DNA of 64,000 bases. It comes from Streptomyces bicolor. Its GTDB lineage: Bacteria > Actinomycetota > Actinomycetes > Streptomycetales > Streptomycetaceae. The DNA lies in assembly GCF_000719285.1 (NCBI RefSeq), contig NZ_JOFS01000028.1, positions 124,001-188,000 on the forward strand. The letters are read 5' to 3'. Within the stretch, counting starts at the first letter, position 1, and each line of letters starts with the position of its first letter. The notes below the pieces were generated by a model. It was not told the DNA's origin. It did not search any database and worked only from the letters and a program-made list of their open reading frames with translations. Below, piece after piece: positions 43,894 to 57,130 of this stretch. The position numbers and the translations under genes are program-made.

Positions 43894-45471
43894 ATGAGAT
43901 ATCGCAGCAGAGTGACGGCCCCCGCGGCCGCCCTGATCGGCACGGCAGCGGCCCTGACCGCCGCCCCCTCCGCCCACGCCACACCGACGACGGGGACGTC
44001 GGCCGCCACGGCCTCCACCACCAAGTCCTACGGCACCCCGGGCCCCGAGACCCTCGGTGACCCGGTCTTCCCGGACCTCGGCAACGACGGCTACCGCGTC
44101 ACCGCCTACCACCTCGACTTCACCTACGACGCCACGACACGACTGGTCGACGCCACCGCGACCCTGAAGATCCGCGCCACCCAGGCCCTGACCCGCTTCT
44201 CCCTCGACGCCCTCGGCCTCGACATCCGCGCCGTCCGCGTCGGCCGCCGAACGGCGACGTTCGAACAGGTGGGAGAGAAGCTGCGTATCACGCCCGCCCG
44301 GACCCTCCCGGCCAGGTCATGGGTCACCGTATGTGTCGAGTACTCGGCGGACCCGCGCCGCCAACTGCCGCACACCGGCTGGGTCGACACGCCGGACGGG
44401 TTCGCGGTCTGCTGCCAGCCGAACTCGGCGCACACCGTGTTCCCCTGCAACGACCATCCCTCCGACAAGGCGGGCTTCTCCTTCCGCCTCACCGTCCCGA
44501 AGGGCCTGCGCGGCGTCGCGACCGGCCTGCTCGTGCGCACCGAGAGCCTGGACGGCGACCGCACGGCGTACACGTACCGCTCCCGCGAGCCCATGGCCAC
44601 CGAGCTGGTGCAGATCACGGTGGGCGACTACGTCGTCAAGCACCGGCAGGGACCGCACGGGCTCCCGCTGCGGGACGTCGTCCCGACCGCACGGGCCGAG
44701 GCCCTGGAACCGGCGCTCGCGCTGACGCCGGGGATCGTCGAATGGCTGGAGGCGCGGCTCGGGGCGTACCCCTTCGAGACGTACGGACTGCTGCCCTGCA
44801 ACTCCGACGCCCCGAACGCCTTCGACTTCACGGGCCTGGAGACCCAGACCCTCACCATCTACAAGCCGAACTTCCTGCTCCAGGAGGAGAAGAAGATCGG
44901 CTCGCACATGATGCACGAGCTGGTCCACTCCTACTTCGGCAACAGCGTCAGCCCCGCCACCTGGGCCGATCTGTGGCTGAACGAGGGCCACGCCGACTTC
45001 TACGGGCTCCTCTACCGATACGAGCGCGGCTGGCCGGACTCCCTGGGCATGACCACCCTGGAAGCCCGGATGAAGCACACCTACGCGCAAGGCGACCAGT
45101 GGCGCCACGACTCGGGGCCGGTGGCGGCGCCGAACGCGGTGAACCTGTTCGACGGCCAGCGCTATCTGGGCGGCGTCCTGGTCCTGTACGCACTGCGCAA
45201 CCTCGTCGGCGAGGCTGCCTTCAGCGCCCTCGAGTGCGCCTTCCTCGCGCGGTACCGCAACTCCTCGGCGTCGACGGAGGACTACATCGCCGTCGCCTCG
45301 CACGTCACCGGCCAGGATCTTTCCGGGTTCCTTCGGGACTGGCTGTACGGCACGAAGACGCCGCGGATGCCGGGGCACCCGGACTGGACGGTCACCCCGG
45401 TGAACCCGTCGCTCGTCGCACCGCACAGCCGAAGGGGCGGCCACTACCACGACAACTCGGCGACCCTCTAG
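43894..45471 (+). CDS. Secreted M1 family metallopeptidase (aminopeptidase N-like)
   Basis: A Sec signal (VTAPAAALIGTAAALTAAPSAHA) leads into a short M1 peptidase of 525 residues. The zinc site HELVHSYFGNSV with the third ligand in LWLNEGHADFY fits HExxH-x18-E. In place of GAMEN the protein has FTGLETQTL, a change seen in an actinobacterial M1 subgroup. The beta-sandwich N-domain is present, but the long C-terminal helical domain of PepN is missing. It would cleave N-terminal residues from peptides outside the cell. ATG 43894 is preferred; the ribosome site is weak. Confidence 0.9.
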   Translation: MRYRSRVTAPAAALIGTAAALTAAPSAHATPTTGTSAATASTTKSYGTPGPETLGDPVFPDLGNDGYRVTAYHLDFTYDATTRLVDATATLKIRATQALTRFSLDALGLDIRAVRVGRRTATFEQVGEKLRITPARTLPARSWVTVCVEYSADPRRQLPHTGWVDTPDGFAVCCQPNSAHTVFPCNDHPSDKAGFSFRLTVPKGLRGVATGLLVRTESLDGDRTAYTYRSREPMATELVQITVGDYVVKHRQGPHGLPLRDVVPTARAEALEPALALTPGIVEWLEARLGAYPFETYGLLPCNSDAPNAFDFTGLETQTLTIYKPNFLLQEEKKIGSHMMHELVHSYFGNSVSPATWADLWLNEGHADFYGLLYRYERGWPDSLGMTTLEARMKHTYAQGDQWRHDSGPVAAPNAVNLFDGQRYLGGVLVLYALRNLVGEAAFSALECAFLARYRNSSASTEDYIAVASHVTGQDLSGFLRDWLYGTKTPRMPGHPDWTVTPVNPSLVAPHSRRGGHYHDNSATL

Positions 45472-45509
45472 GGGCGCCCGGGCAGCCGTAGGCAGGAACG
45501 TCCCGTACG

Positions 45510-46604
45510 TCAGTCGAGGCGGGCGGAGACCACTTCGTCCGCCTCTTCGGGGCCGCGCTGCTGCGGTATCGCCACCGAGCCCTGCTGGATCGCCACCGTC
45601 CGCGTGGGCGCCGGGATGCGGATGCCCTCCCGGCGGTAGCGCTTGTGCAGACGCTTGATGAACTCGTGCTTGATCCGGTACTGGTCGCTGAACTCGCCGA
45701 CGCCCAGGATGACCGTGAAGCCGATCCGGGAGTCGCCGAAGGTGTGGAAGCGGATGATCGGCTCATGGTCGGGGAGCGCGCCCTCGACCTCGGTCATCAC
45801 CTCGGCGATCACCTCGTTCGTCACCCGCTCGACGTGGTCGAGGTCGCTGTCGTAGGCGACGCCGACCTGGACCAGGATCGTCAACTCCTGCTCCGGGCGC
45901 ATGAAGTTGGTCATGTTCGTCTTGGCGAGTTCCCCGTTGGGGATGACGATCAGGTTGTTGGAGAGGGCACGCACGGTCGTCTGACGCCAGTTGATGTCCT
46001 CGACATAGCCCTCCTCGCCGCTGCTCAGCCGGATGTAGTCGCCGGGCTGGACGGTCTTGGAGGCGAGGATGTGAATGCCCGCGAAGAGGTTGGCGAGCGT
46101 GTCCTGCAGCGCGAGCGCGACCGCCAGACCGCCGACTCCCAGGGCGGTGAGCAGCGGCGCAATGGAGATGCCCAGCGTCTGGAGCACCACCAGGAAGCCG
46201 ATGGCGAGGACCAGGATCCGGGTGATGTTGACGAAGATCGTGGCGGAGCCCGCGACACCGGGGCGGGACTGGGTGACCGTCCGCATCAGCCCGGCGATCC
46301 CACGGGCCGCCGTCAGCGTCACGACGAAGATGAGCAGGACGGTCAGGGTCTGGTTGACGTTGTGCTGGACCGTTTTCGTCAGCGGCAGCGCCGCGCCCGC
46401 GGAGGCCGCGCCGCCGAGGAACGCCGCCCACGGCACCACGGTCCGCAGCACGTCCACGATGAGGTCGTCACCGCTCCAGCGGGTGCGGTCCGCGTGCTTG
46501 CCCAGCCAGCGCAGCAGCATCCGCAGCAGGAAGGCCGCCAGCAGCCCCGCCGCCAGCGCGATCCCGGCGATGACCAGGTCGTCCACGGTGAGCGCCCGCT
46601 TCAC
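45510..46604 (-). CDS. MscS family mechanosensitive channel
   Basis: The 364-residue protein has three to five membrane segments, ending with the pore-lining TM3 (LLTALGVGGLAVALALQDTLANLFAGIHILA), then the MscS beta-domain start (VQPGDYIRLSSGEEGYVEDINWRQTTVRAL) and NNLIVIPNGELAKTNMTNF. It opens under membrane tension to release solutes after osmotic downshock. The GTG start has GGAGGTGACC directly before it. The C-terminus is polar and charged. It converges with the M1 peptidase gene. Confidence 0.94.
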   Translation of the reverse strand: MKRALTVDDLVIAGIALAAGLLAAFLLRMLLRWLGKHADRTRWSGDDLIVDVLRTVVPWAAFLGGAASAGAALPLTKTVQHNVNQTLTVLLIFVVTLTAARGIAGLMRTVTQSRPGVAGSATIFVNITRILVLAIGFLVVLQTLGISIAPLLTALGVGGLAVALALQDTLANLFAGIHILASKTVQPGDYIRLSSGEEGYVEDINWRQTTVRALSNNLIVIPNGELAKTNMTNFMRPEQELTILVQVGVAYDSDLDHVERVTNEVIAEVMTEVEGALPDHEPIIRFHTFGDSRIGFTVILGVGEFSDQYRIKHEFIKRLHKRYRREGIRIPAPTRTVAIQQGSVAIPQQRGPEEADEVVSARLD

Positions 46605-46956
46605 CGGTCACCTCCGGGGAGAAAAGCGGCGGCGAACCCCTTCGCCGACGGCCGGATGTGAAGTCTCGTCACGTTGTCACCTGCTCGATTCCGCGATGTG
46701 CCGTCGTGCCGGTCACCCCATCCCCCGAGACCGGCACGAGGGCTCATCCTGCCGTATCGGGTACACGTGTTCGTGCCGGGATCGTCGGACGGACGGCCTC
46801 ATGGGTTGCTTTCGGGCATTCTCCCCGGAACTCCGTCTCCTCCGAGGGGCGAACGACCGCACGGCGGGGCTCGCTTGATGCGTGAGCGCCGCACGAGGGT
46901 CGCTCGCCTGCGCGCGCCCCGGCGGACGACCAGGGCAGCCCCCCGCGCGTACGGCC
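46605..46956. other. 352-base intergenic region with competing hairpins
   Basis: No gene is seen here. TCGTGCCGGTC (46704-46714) and GACCGGCACGA (46729-46739) are perfect 11-bp arms around a 14-base loop. A third copy, TCGTGCCGG (46771-46779), can also pair with the middle arm, giving two exclusive folds. The region lies after the enoyl-CoA hydratase stop and before the mscS start on the minus strand, so a terminator for the first or a leader of the second is likely. Confidence 0.55.
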
Positions 46957-47721
46957 TCAGAGATCCGTGAACGATCCGTGCCGCCCCGCACCCGAGGCGA
47001 ACCGCGCGGCTCCCTCCAGGCTCTCCATCAACACACCCATGCCGTACCGGAGTTCACCGCGCATCGCGGCCACCTCGTCCAACCCCTCCTGGTCGAGCAC
47101 GGACGCACGGTCGGCGCGCAGGCACGCCTGCGGGAACCGCGCGATCGTGGCGGCCAGTTCCTCCGCCTCGGCGCGGGCGCGTCCGTTCCGCACGACACGG
47201 TTGGCGAGCCCCATGTCGTAGGCCTCGGGCGCCGCGACCGGACGCCCGGTGAGGATCATGTCCAGCGCGCGGCTCGTGCCGATCAGCCGTGGCAGCCGTA
47301 CCGTGCCGCCGTCGATGAGCGGTACGCCCCAGCGGCGGCAGAACACCCCGAAGACGGCGTCCTCCTCGGCCACCCGCAGATCGCACCACAGCGCCAGCTC
47401 GAGACCGCCGGCCACGGCGTGACCGGCGACCGCGGCGATCACCGGCTTCGACAGCCGCAGCCGCGTCGGCCCCATCGGGCCGTCACCGTCCACGGCGACC
47501 TTGTTGCCCCGCTCACCGCCGAGCGCCTTGAGATCGGCACCCGCGCAGAACGTGCCTCCCTCGCCCCACAGCACCGCCACTCGCGCCTCGTCGTCCGCGT
47601 CGAACTCCCGGAAGACCTGGGCGAGTTCGGCGGCGGTCGGACCGTCGACCGCGTTGCGGACCTCGGGGCGGGAGAGGACGACGGTGGTGACGTGTCCCTG
47701 GCGCTCGACGCGGACCGGCAT
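46957..47721 (-). CDS. Enoyl-CoA hydratase/isomerase (crotonase) family protein
   Basis: The 254-residue protein has the crotonase oxyanion-hole strands GGTFCAGADLKAL and AAVAGHAVAGGLELALWCDLRVAEEDAVFG, then RRWGVPLIDGGTVRLPRLIG where an Asp takes the place of the second catalytic Glu of classical hydratases. That points to a hydratase, isomerase or hydrolase acting on an acyl-CoA, with the exact reaction uncertain. GGAAGGG lies upstream of the ATG. No other beta-oxidation gene adjoins it. Confidence 0.92.
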   Translation of the reverse strand: MPVRVERQGHVTTVVLSRPEVRNAVDGPTAAELAQVFREFDADDEARVAVLWGEGGTFCAGADLKALGGERGNKVAVDGDGPMGPTRLRLSKPVIAAVAGHAVAGGLELALWCDLRVAEEDAVFGVFCRRWGVPLIDGGTVRLPRLIGTSRALDMILTGRPVAAPEAYDMGLANRVVRNGRARAEAEELAATIARFPQACLRADRASVLDQEGLDEVAAMRGELRYGMGVLMESLEGAARFASGAGRHGSFTDL

Positions 47722-47797
47722 GGCGGGGGTCCCTTCCGTGGGTCGGACCCCGTACGTTACTGAGCGGTCACATGACCGTCCACCGAGACCGAGCGGG

Positions 47798-48790
47798 TCA
47801 GATGACCTTCAGCCGCACGAGCGCCCCCAGGGTCAACGCCCCCGGCAGCAGCGGCAGCCACACCGTGATGATCCGGTACGCCAGCACCACCGCCGTGGCC
47901 ACCGCCACCGGCCCGCCCGCCGCCACCAGGGCCACTATCAGCGCGGCCTCGACGGAGCCGAGCCCGCCCGGCGTCGGCACGAGGGCGACGGCGACCGTCG
48001 CCGCCAGATACGCGAGCGCCATGTGGGCCGGCGGCACATCCAGCCCCAGCGCGAGCCCGACCAGGACCAGCCCGGCCGCCTGGAGCGCCGGAAAGGCCAG
48101 CGAACCGCCCCACAACGCCAGCGCCCGGGACGGGCGGGTGTGCACCGAGCGGGCCTCGCCCAGCGCGGTGCGCAGGAACGACGCCACGGCGGCCCGCAGC
48201 CGTCGTACGAGTGCGAAGACGGCCACGACCAGGACCGCCGCCGCGCCGATGACCAGCAGCAGCGGGCCCCAGGACCCCTCCGGCAGGAGGGGGCCGAGCT
48301 GAAGCGCGTGCGGGAAGGCGATGAGCAGCGCGGCCAGCAGTCCCACCCGGGCCACGCTCTCCGCGAGCAGGTACAGCGCCAGCGCGGCCGAGGAACGGGC
48401 GAGCGGCAACCCGCACACCGTCATGAAGCGGAGGTTGACCGCGCTCGCCCCCAGCCCGGTGGGCAGCAGGTGGTTGGCCGAGCCCGCCGCGAACTGTGTG
48501 ACGAGCAGCCGCAGCGCGGGCAGCCGGTCGATCACGGCGCCCTGCCGGGTCACCGCCGCCGCGACCCAGGTCAGGCAGGTGGCACCGGCCGCCGCGAGCA
48601 GCCACGGCCACTTGGCCGTCGCCAGATGGCCGATGCCCTCGGCGAGCACGGCCCGGTGCTGCACCGCGACCACGACGACGAGGGTGAGCGGGAGCAGGAC
48701 CAGTATCTGGCGGAGCGGGACGCGCCGGAGCAGGCGTCCCGCGTGGAGTCGTACTGCGGTCACATTCGAAGAGGTTTTCCGTGTCGCCAC
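47798..48790 (-). CDS. Lysylphosphatidylglycerol synthase/UPF0104-type membrane protein
   Basis: The 330-residue protein has about eight membrane helices and the family pattern: FAAGSANHLLPTGLGASAVNLRFM (typical of the AglD/MprF flippase-like domain) and ATVAVALVPTPGGLGSVEAALIVALV. Such domains move or modify lipid-linked molecules across the membrane. No cytosolic aminoacyltransferase domain is attached, so it is not a full MprF. The start is uncertain: GTG 48790 is used and GTG 48763 is possible. It is divergent from the ABC exporter. Confidence 0.88.
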   Translation of the reverse strand: MATRKTSSNVTAVRLHAGRLLRRVPLRQILVLLPLTLVVVVAVQHRAVLAEGIGHLATAKWPWLLAAAGATCLTWVAAAVTRQGAVIDRLPALRLLVTQFAAGSANHLLPTGLGASAVNLRFMTVCGLPLARSSAALALYLLAESVARVGLLAALLIAFPHALQLGPLLPEGSWGPLLLVIGAAAVLVVAVFALVRRLRAAVASFLRTALGEARSVHTRPSRALALWGGSLAFPALQAAGLVLVGLALGLDVPPAHMALAYLAATVAVALVPTPGGLGSVEAALIVALVAAGGPVAVATAVVLAYRIITVWLPLLPGALTLGALVRLKVI

Positions 48791-48893
48791 AACGGCGGGT
48801 TGCGGAAGTGGAGACGGCGGCTTACGGGAGGGCTGCGGGCGGCCACCGATCTTCGCGAAGCCGTTGATACCGACCTCGACATCGGCACCATCC

Positions 48894-48924
48894 TTGACCT
48901 CAACATTGCTTGAGGTTCTACGTT
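48894..48924 (+). promoter_or_regulatory. SoxR-box promoter of the ABC exporter
   Basis: TTGACC (-35, 48894-48899) and TACGTT (-10, 48919-48924) are separated by 19 bases, the over-long spacer typical of MerR-family activators. The spacer region holds CCTCAACATTGCTTGAGG (48898-48915), which matches the SoxR-box pattern of CCTCAA and TTGAGG arms. The start would fall at about 48931, so the ABC gene mRNA is probably leaderless. No soxR gene is in the window. Confidence 0.82.
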
Positions 48925-48931
48925 CCCTCTC

Positions 48932-50815
48932 ATGAGCATGGAAACCACCGCCTGGACCCAGTTGCACAGCGTCATGAACGCCGAGCGGGAGCGCCGCCCC
49001 CTCGCCCGCTCGACGCTGCGCCGCATCGGCACGTTCGCCCGCCCGCACCGCCGCAGGATCGCGCTCTTCGTCGTGCTCGGGGTGATGACCGCGCTGCTCG
49101 CCGTCGCGACCCCCGTACTGGCCGGACGCGTCGTCGACGCGATCGTGACGCGTGGGGACGAGGGCACCGTCGTACGTCTCGCCCTGCTGATCGCCCTGAT
49201 CGCGGTGGCCGAGGCAGCGCTCGGGATCCTCGCCAGGCGGCTGTCGGCGACCCTCGGCGAGGGCCTCATCCTCGATCTGCGGACGGCTGTGTTCGATCAT
49301 GTGCAGCGCATGCCGGTCGCATTCTTCACACGCACTCGTACGGGGGCGCTCGTCTCCCGTCTCAACAACGACGTGATCGGCGCCCAGCGCGCCTTCAGCA
49401 ACACGCTGTCGGGAGTGGTCAGCAACCTGGTCACCCTGCTGCTCACCCTCGCCGTCATGCTCACCCTGTCCTGGCAGATCACCCTGCTCGCCCTCGTCCT
49501 GCTCCCGGTCTTCGTGATCCCGGCCCGGCGCATGGGGCATCGCATGGCCCGGATGCAGCGGGAGGCGGCCGCCCTCAACGCGGCGATGGGAACCCGTATG
49601 ACCGAGCGCTTCTCGGCGCTCGGCGCCACCTTGGTCAAGCTCTTCGGGCGCCCGCAGGAGGAGTCCGAGGAGTTCGCGGCCCGCGCCCGCCGGGTCGCCG
49701 ACATCGGCGTGCGGACGGCCACCGCCCAGTCGGTGTTCATCACCGCCCTCACCCTGGTGTCCGCGCTGGCCCTCGCCCTGGTCTACGGACTCGGCGGCTG
49801 GTTCGCCCTGCGCGGCACGCTGGAGCCGGGCGCGGTCGTCGCGCTGGCGCTCCTGCTGACCCGTATGTACGCGCCGCTGACCGCGCTCGCCGGCGCCCGC
49901 GTCGAGGTCATGAGCGCCCTGGTCAGCTTCGAGCGGGTCTTCGAGGTGCTCGACCTCAGGCCGCTCATCGAGGAGAAGCCGGGCGCGAGGAAGGTACCCG
50001 AGGGCCCGGTATCGGTGGAGTTCGACAACGTCCGCTTCGGCTACCCGTCCGCCGACAAGGTCTCCCTCGCCTCCCTGGAGGAGGTCGCGACCCTCGACAC
50101 GCGCGGCGGCGGCGACGTGCTGCACGGCATCTCCTTCCGTGCCGAGGCCGGCCAGACCGTCGCCCTGGTCGGCTCGTCCGGCGCGGGAAAGTCGACCGTC
50201 GCTCAACTCCTCCCACGGCTCTACGACGTCGACGAGGGCGCCGTACGCGTCGGCGGCGTCGACGTCCGCGACCTGAGCGCCGAGTCACTGCGCGGCACCC
50301 TCGGCATGGTCACCCAGGACGGCCACCTCTTCCACGACACCGTCCGCGCCAACCTCCTGCTGGCCCGCGCCGCCGCCACCGACGCCGAACTGTGGGACGC
50401 CCTGCGCCGCTCCCGCCTCGACGACCTCGTACGCTCCCTGCCCGACGGCCTCGACACGGTGGTCGGCGAGCGCGGCTACCGGCTCTCCGGCGGTGAACGC
50501 CAGCGCATGACCATCGCCCGGCTGCTGCTGGCCCGCCAGCGCGTCGTCATCCTCGACGAGGCCACCGCCCACCTGGACAACACCTCCGAGGCCGCCGTCC
50601 AGGAGGCGCTCGCCGAGGCGCTTCAGGGCAGGACCGCGGTCGTCATCGCCCACCGGCTGTCCACCGTGCGAACGGCGGACCTGATCCTGGTGGTCGAGGC
50701 CGGCCGGATCGTCGAGCGCGGTACGCACGAGGAGTTGCTGGCGGCCCGGGGGCGCTACGCCGAGCTGTACCGGACACAGTTCGAGGCCGTGCCGGACACG
50801 GTCCGAGCGGCTTGA
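48932..50815 (+). CDS. ABC transporter, fused membrane and ATP-binding domains (EcaD-like exporter)
   Basis: A half-size exporter (627 residues): six membrane helices (about 40-320) precede a nucleotide-binding domain with Walker A GSSGAGKST, Q-loop MVTQDGHLF, signature LSGGERQRM, Walker B VVILDEATAHLD and H-loop AHRLS. It would work as a dimer to export a drug or redox-active compound. The SoxR-box promoter upstream mirrors the S. coelicolor SoxR regulon, which includes an ABC transporter gene (SCO7008, ecaD), so an orthologous role in handling redox-active pigments is likely. ATG 48932 coincides with the predicted transcript start; ATG 48938 is also possible. Confidence 0.94.
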   Translation: MSMETTAWTQLHSVMNAERERRPLARSTLRRIGTFARPHRRRIALFVVLGVMTALLAVATPVLAGRVVDAIVTRGDEGTVVRLALLIALIAVAEAALGILARRLSATLGEGLILDLRTAVFDHVQRMPVAFFTRTRTGALVSRLNNDVIGAQRAFSNTLSGVVSNLVTLLLTLAVMLTLSWQITLLALVLLPVFVIPARRMGHRMARMQREAAALNAAMGTRMTERFSALGATLVKLFGRPQEESEEFAARARRVADIGVRTATAQSVFITALTLVSALALALVYGLGGWFALRGTLEPGAVVALALLLTRMYAPLTALAGARVEVMSALVSFERVFEVLDLRPLIEEKPGARKVPEGPVSVEFDNVRFGYPSADKVSLASLEEVATLDTRGGGDVLHGISFRAEAGQTVALVGSSGAGKSTVAQLLPRLYDVDEGAVRVGGVDVRDLSAESLRGTLGMVTQDGHLFHDTVRANLLLARAAATDAELWDALRRSRLDDLVRSLPDGLDTVVGERGYRLSGGERQRMTIARLLLARQRVVILDEATAHLDNTSEAAVQEALAEALQGRTAVVIAHRLSTVRTADLILVVEAGRIVERGTHEELLAARGRYAELYRTQFEAVPDTVRAA

Positions 50816-50839
50816 TTCGGCCAAGGTCGACGACCGTAG

Positions 50840-54913
<4,074 letters not shown>

Positions 54914-54938
54914 GCCGGAAGCACGGCGCCGCGGCCCC

Positions 54939-55907
54939 TCACAGCACCGCGACCGGGTTGACGGGCGAGCCGGTGCCGCCGGGGACGTTCAGCGGGGCCA
55001 CCGTCATCAAGAACTCGTAGCGCGTGGCCTGCGCGCAGGCCCCGGAGAGTGCTTCCAGGTCGAGGTTGTCCAGCAGCGGTACGCCCATCGCGGTGATGGC
55101 GAGCGCGTGCACGGGGGAGGACACCCCTTCGACCGGGGAGGGCCGCACGTCGCTGTCGCCGTCGCCGCCGAGCAGGGCGATCCCCCGCTCGGCCAGCAGC
55201 GGCATGACATCGACGTGGCAGCCGGCGCCGGCGTCGTCCGGGTTCCAGGCGCCGAGCTCCCGACGGCGGCGGAAGTGGCCGGAGCGCACCAGCACCGCGT
55301 CGCCCTCGTCGATCGTCACCCCGAGCGCCTCCTCGGCGGCGAGGATCTCGTCGGCGTGCACGGCCCGGCCGGGCTCCAGCCAGTCGACGCCGAGGACGGT
55401 GGGCATGTCGATCAACACGCCCCGGGTCACCAGCGGGCCGAGCGAGGCGACGGAGCCGAAGTGCGCGCCCCTGGCGTCGACGACGTCGGCGGCGGTGCGG
55501 CCGTCGTACAACTGGCCCCGGTAGGCGATGTGGGAGAGCGCGTCGAGGTGGCTGACGCCCTTGCCGTGGTAGTCCACGGCGATGAAGTCCTTGTGGCAGG
55601 TGGGCTCCGGGGCCTCGATGTCGCCCAGCTCGGACATGTAGTGCAGGGCCGGCTTGGCGTTGTCCGGCCCGGGCACCGTGTTCCACGGCAGGGCCATCGG
55701 GACGACGGTCCCGGCGCGTACCAGTGCGGCGGCACGCTGGACGTGCTCGGCTTTCACCCGGTTCCAGGCGCCCCGGTCCGCGGGGGTCCAGCGCCCCCAG
55801 GTCTTGAGCGTGTCGAAGAGGGAGTCGAACTCCGCGCGGGAGACGCGGGGTCCGTTGTCGGCTGTGGAGGAAGAGGGACGAGGCGGATCGAACGGGCTCC
55901 TGGTCAT
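54939..55907 (-). CDS. Cyclase family protein (kynurenine formamidase-like metal hydrolase)
   Basis: The 322-residue protein matches the cyclase family: CHKDFIAVDYHGKGVSHLDALSHI carries the HxGTHxDxxxH-type metal motif, and GVLIDMPTVLGVDWL with EGDAVLVRSGHF completes the core. Family members hydrolyse amides or lactone-like substrates, kynurenine formamidase being the best known. It is the last gene of a probable operon with the sugar-type ABC transporter, 70 bases after the binding protein. That link suggests it acts on the imported compound. The ATG 55907 start is preceded by AGGAGC about 12 bases upstream. Confidence 0.9.
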   Translation of the reverse strand: MTRSPFDPPRPSSSTADNGPRVSRAEFDSLFDTLKTWGRWTPADRGAWNRVKAEHVQRAAALVRAGTVVPMALPWNTVPGPDNAKPALHYMSELGDIEAPEPTCHKDFIAVDYHGKGVSHLDALSHIAYRGQLYDGRTAADVVDARGAHFGSVASLGPLVTRGVLIDMPTVLGVDWLEPGRAVHADEILAAEEALGVTIDEGDAVLVRSGHFRRRRELGAWNPDDAGAGCHVDVMPLLAERGIALLGGDGDSDVRPSPVEGVSSPVHALAITAMGVPLLDNLDLEALSGACAQATRYEFLMTVAPLNVPGGTGSPVNPVAVL

Positions 55908-55977
55908 CGGTTGCTCAGCGCTCCTAGGCTCGGAGGGTGGATGTCGGTCCCGGTCGTGAAACGCGCGAACCGGGCCC

Positions 55978-57111
55978 CTACTTGCCCCAGATCTCGCGGT
56001 ACGCCTCCCGGTAGCCCGACGGATCCCATGTCGTCGCGCCGTCGCTGTTGTCGGCCGTGCTGATGTGGACGGGGGCCACATAGCCGCTCGCGGGGCGGCC
56101 GGAGAAGGCGCGGTTGAACTCGTCGATGATCTGCCAGCCCTGCAGGGACAGCGGCTCGGGCACGGTGGCCGCCTGGTACTGCTCGCTGTTGATGCGCTGG
56201 AAGGCGGAGGGGTCGCCGTCTCCGGCACCGATGTTGAAGGGTGGGCCGGCCCCCTTCCGGCCGGCCGCGCGGAAGGCCGGTGCGGCATCCGCGAAGTACA
56301 GGTCGTTGATGGCGACGGAATGGGTCCATCTGTCCTGGAAGCGGGAGAGGAGCGAGGAGACCTCGCGGGGCGTGCGGCTGCTCGCGTCAGGGATCGGGAT
56401 GTTCTCGTACGCGAGGAGTTCCACGCCCGCACAGGTGTCGAGTTCCTTCCTGATGAGCTCCGACTTGTTCCTGGCGAAGGGAATCGAGGCGTCGGTGAAG
56501 ATCACGACACCGGCGTTGCCCCGGGACTGGGAGATCACCCATTGCGCGCTGACCCTGGCCACGTCCTCGACCTCGGTGGTGACGTTGGTGAAGAGCGCGG
56601 GACGCCGGCTGGGGCCCGGGGCGGCGACCGCGTGCCAGCCGATGAGCGGGATGCGGGCCGCGTTCGCCCGCGCCACCTGCCGCGAGGTCGAGTTGGGGTC
56701 GAAGCCGCCGATGACGATGCCCGACGGCTTGAGGGCGACGGCGTCACTCATGGCCGCCTGGATGCCGGCGGGGGTGCCGCCACCGTCGATCACCCGGACG
56801 TTCCAGCCGATGACCCGCCCGGCATCCCGCACGCCCTCGGCGGCGCCCGCGACGCCGGGGTTGGTCATGGTCTGCGCGACATAGACGATGCTCTTTCCGG
56901 AGACGGCCGCGGGGCCGTCGGCCGGTCCGTTCCAGGGGACGTCGGACCGCTCCGCCCGGCTGACGGCGGCCTGGGCGCGGGCGTGGGCCGCGGGACACCC
57001 GCTCGGGCCGGAGGTGGAGTCCCCCCGCCCGTTCGACGAGCCGCGCTCACAGCCGGTCAGGACGGTTGCCGCGGCCAGCAGGGCAGCGGCGGCGGACCTG
57101 GCCCTGAGCAT
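55978..57111 (-). CDS. Sugar-type ABC transporter substrate-binding lipoprotein
   Basis: A lipoprotein signal (SAAAALLAAATVLTGCERG) anchors a periplasmic-binding-like protein of 377 residues (family 4-type): VYVAQTMTNPGVAGAAEGVRDAG, KPSGIVIGGFDP, IPLIGWHAVAAPG and YVAPVHISTADNS. It captures a sugar or sugar-like ligand for the RbsA/RbsC-type transporter encoded upstream. ATG 57111 is chosen from the lipobox signal. A 165-bp MITE ends 22 bases before this codon, and the frame is open through it, so longer starts should be rejected. The upstream AAGG is a weak ribosome site. Confidence 0.93.
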   Translation of the reverse strand: MLRARSAAAALLAAATVLTGCERGSSNGRGDSTSGPSGCPAAHARAQAAVSRAERSDVPWNGPADGPAAVSGKSIVYVAQTMTNPGVAGAAEGVRDAGRVIGWNVRVIDGGGTPAGIQAAMSDAVALKPSGIVIGGFDPNSTSRQVARANAARIPLIGWHAVAAPGPSRRPALFTNVTTEVEDVARVSAQWVISQSRGNAGVVIFTDASIPFARNKSELIRKELDTCAGVELLAYENIPIPDASSRTPREVSSLLSRFQDRWTHSVAINDLYFADAAPAFRAAGRKGAGPPFNIGAGDGDPSAFQRINSEQYQAATVPEPLSLQGWQIIDEFNRAFSGRPASGYVAPVHISTADNSDGATTWDPSGYREAYREIWGK

Positions 57112-57130
57112 GCGGGGAGTGGCCTTGCGA

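Noticed and set aside
43894..45471. Loss of GAMEN as a sign of an inactive M1 peptidase
   Set aside because: The GLETQ form occurs in an actinobacterial M1 subgroup and the zinc ligands are intact.
47798..50206. A longer 802-codon version of the UPF0104-type protein starting near 50206
   Set aside because: The first part is antisense to the ABC exporter and lacks membrane or domain features; the family pattern begins only after about 48790.
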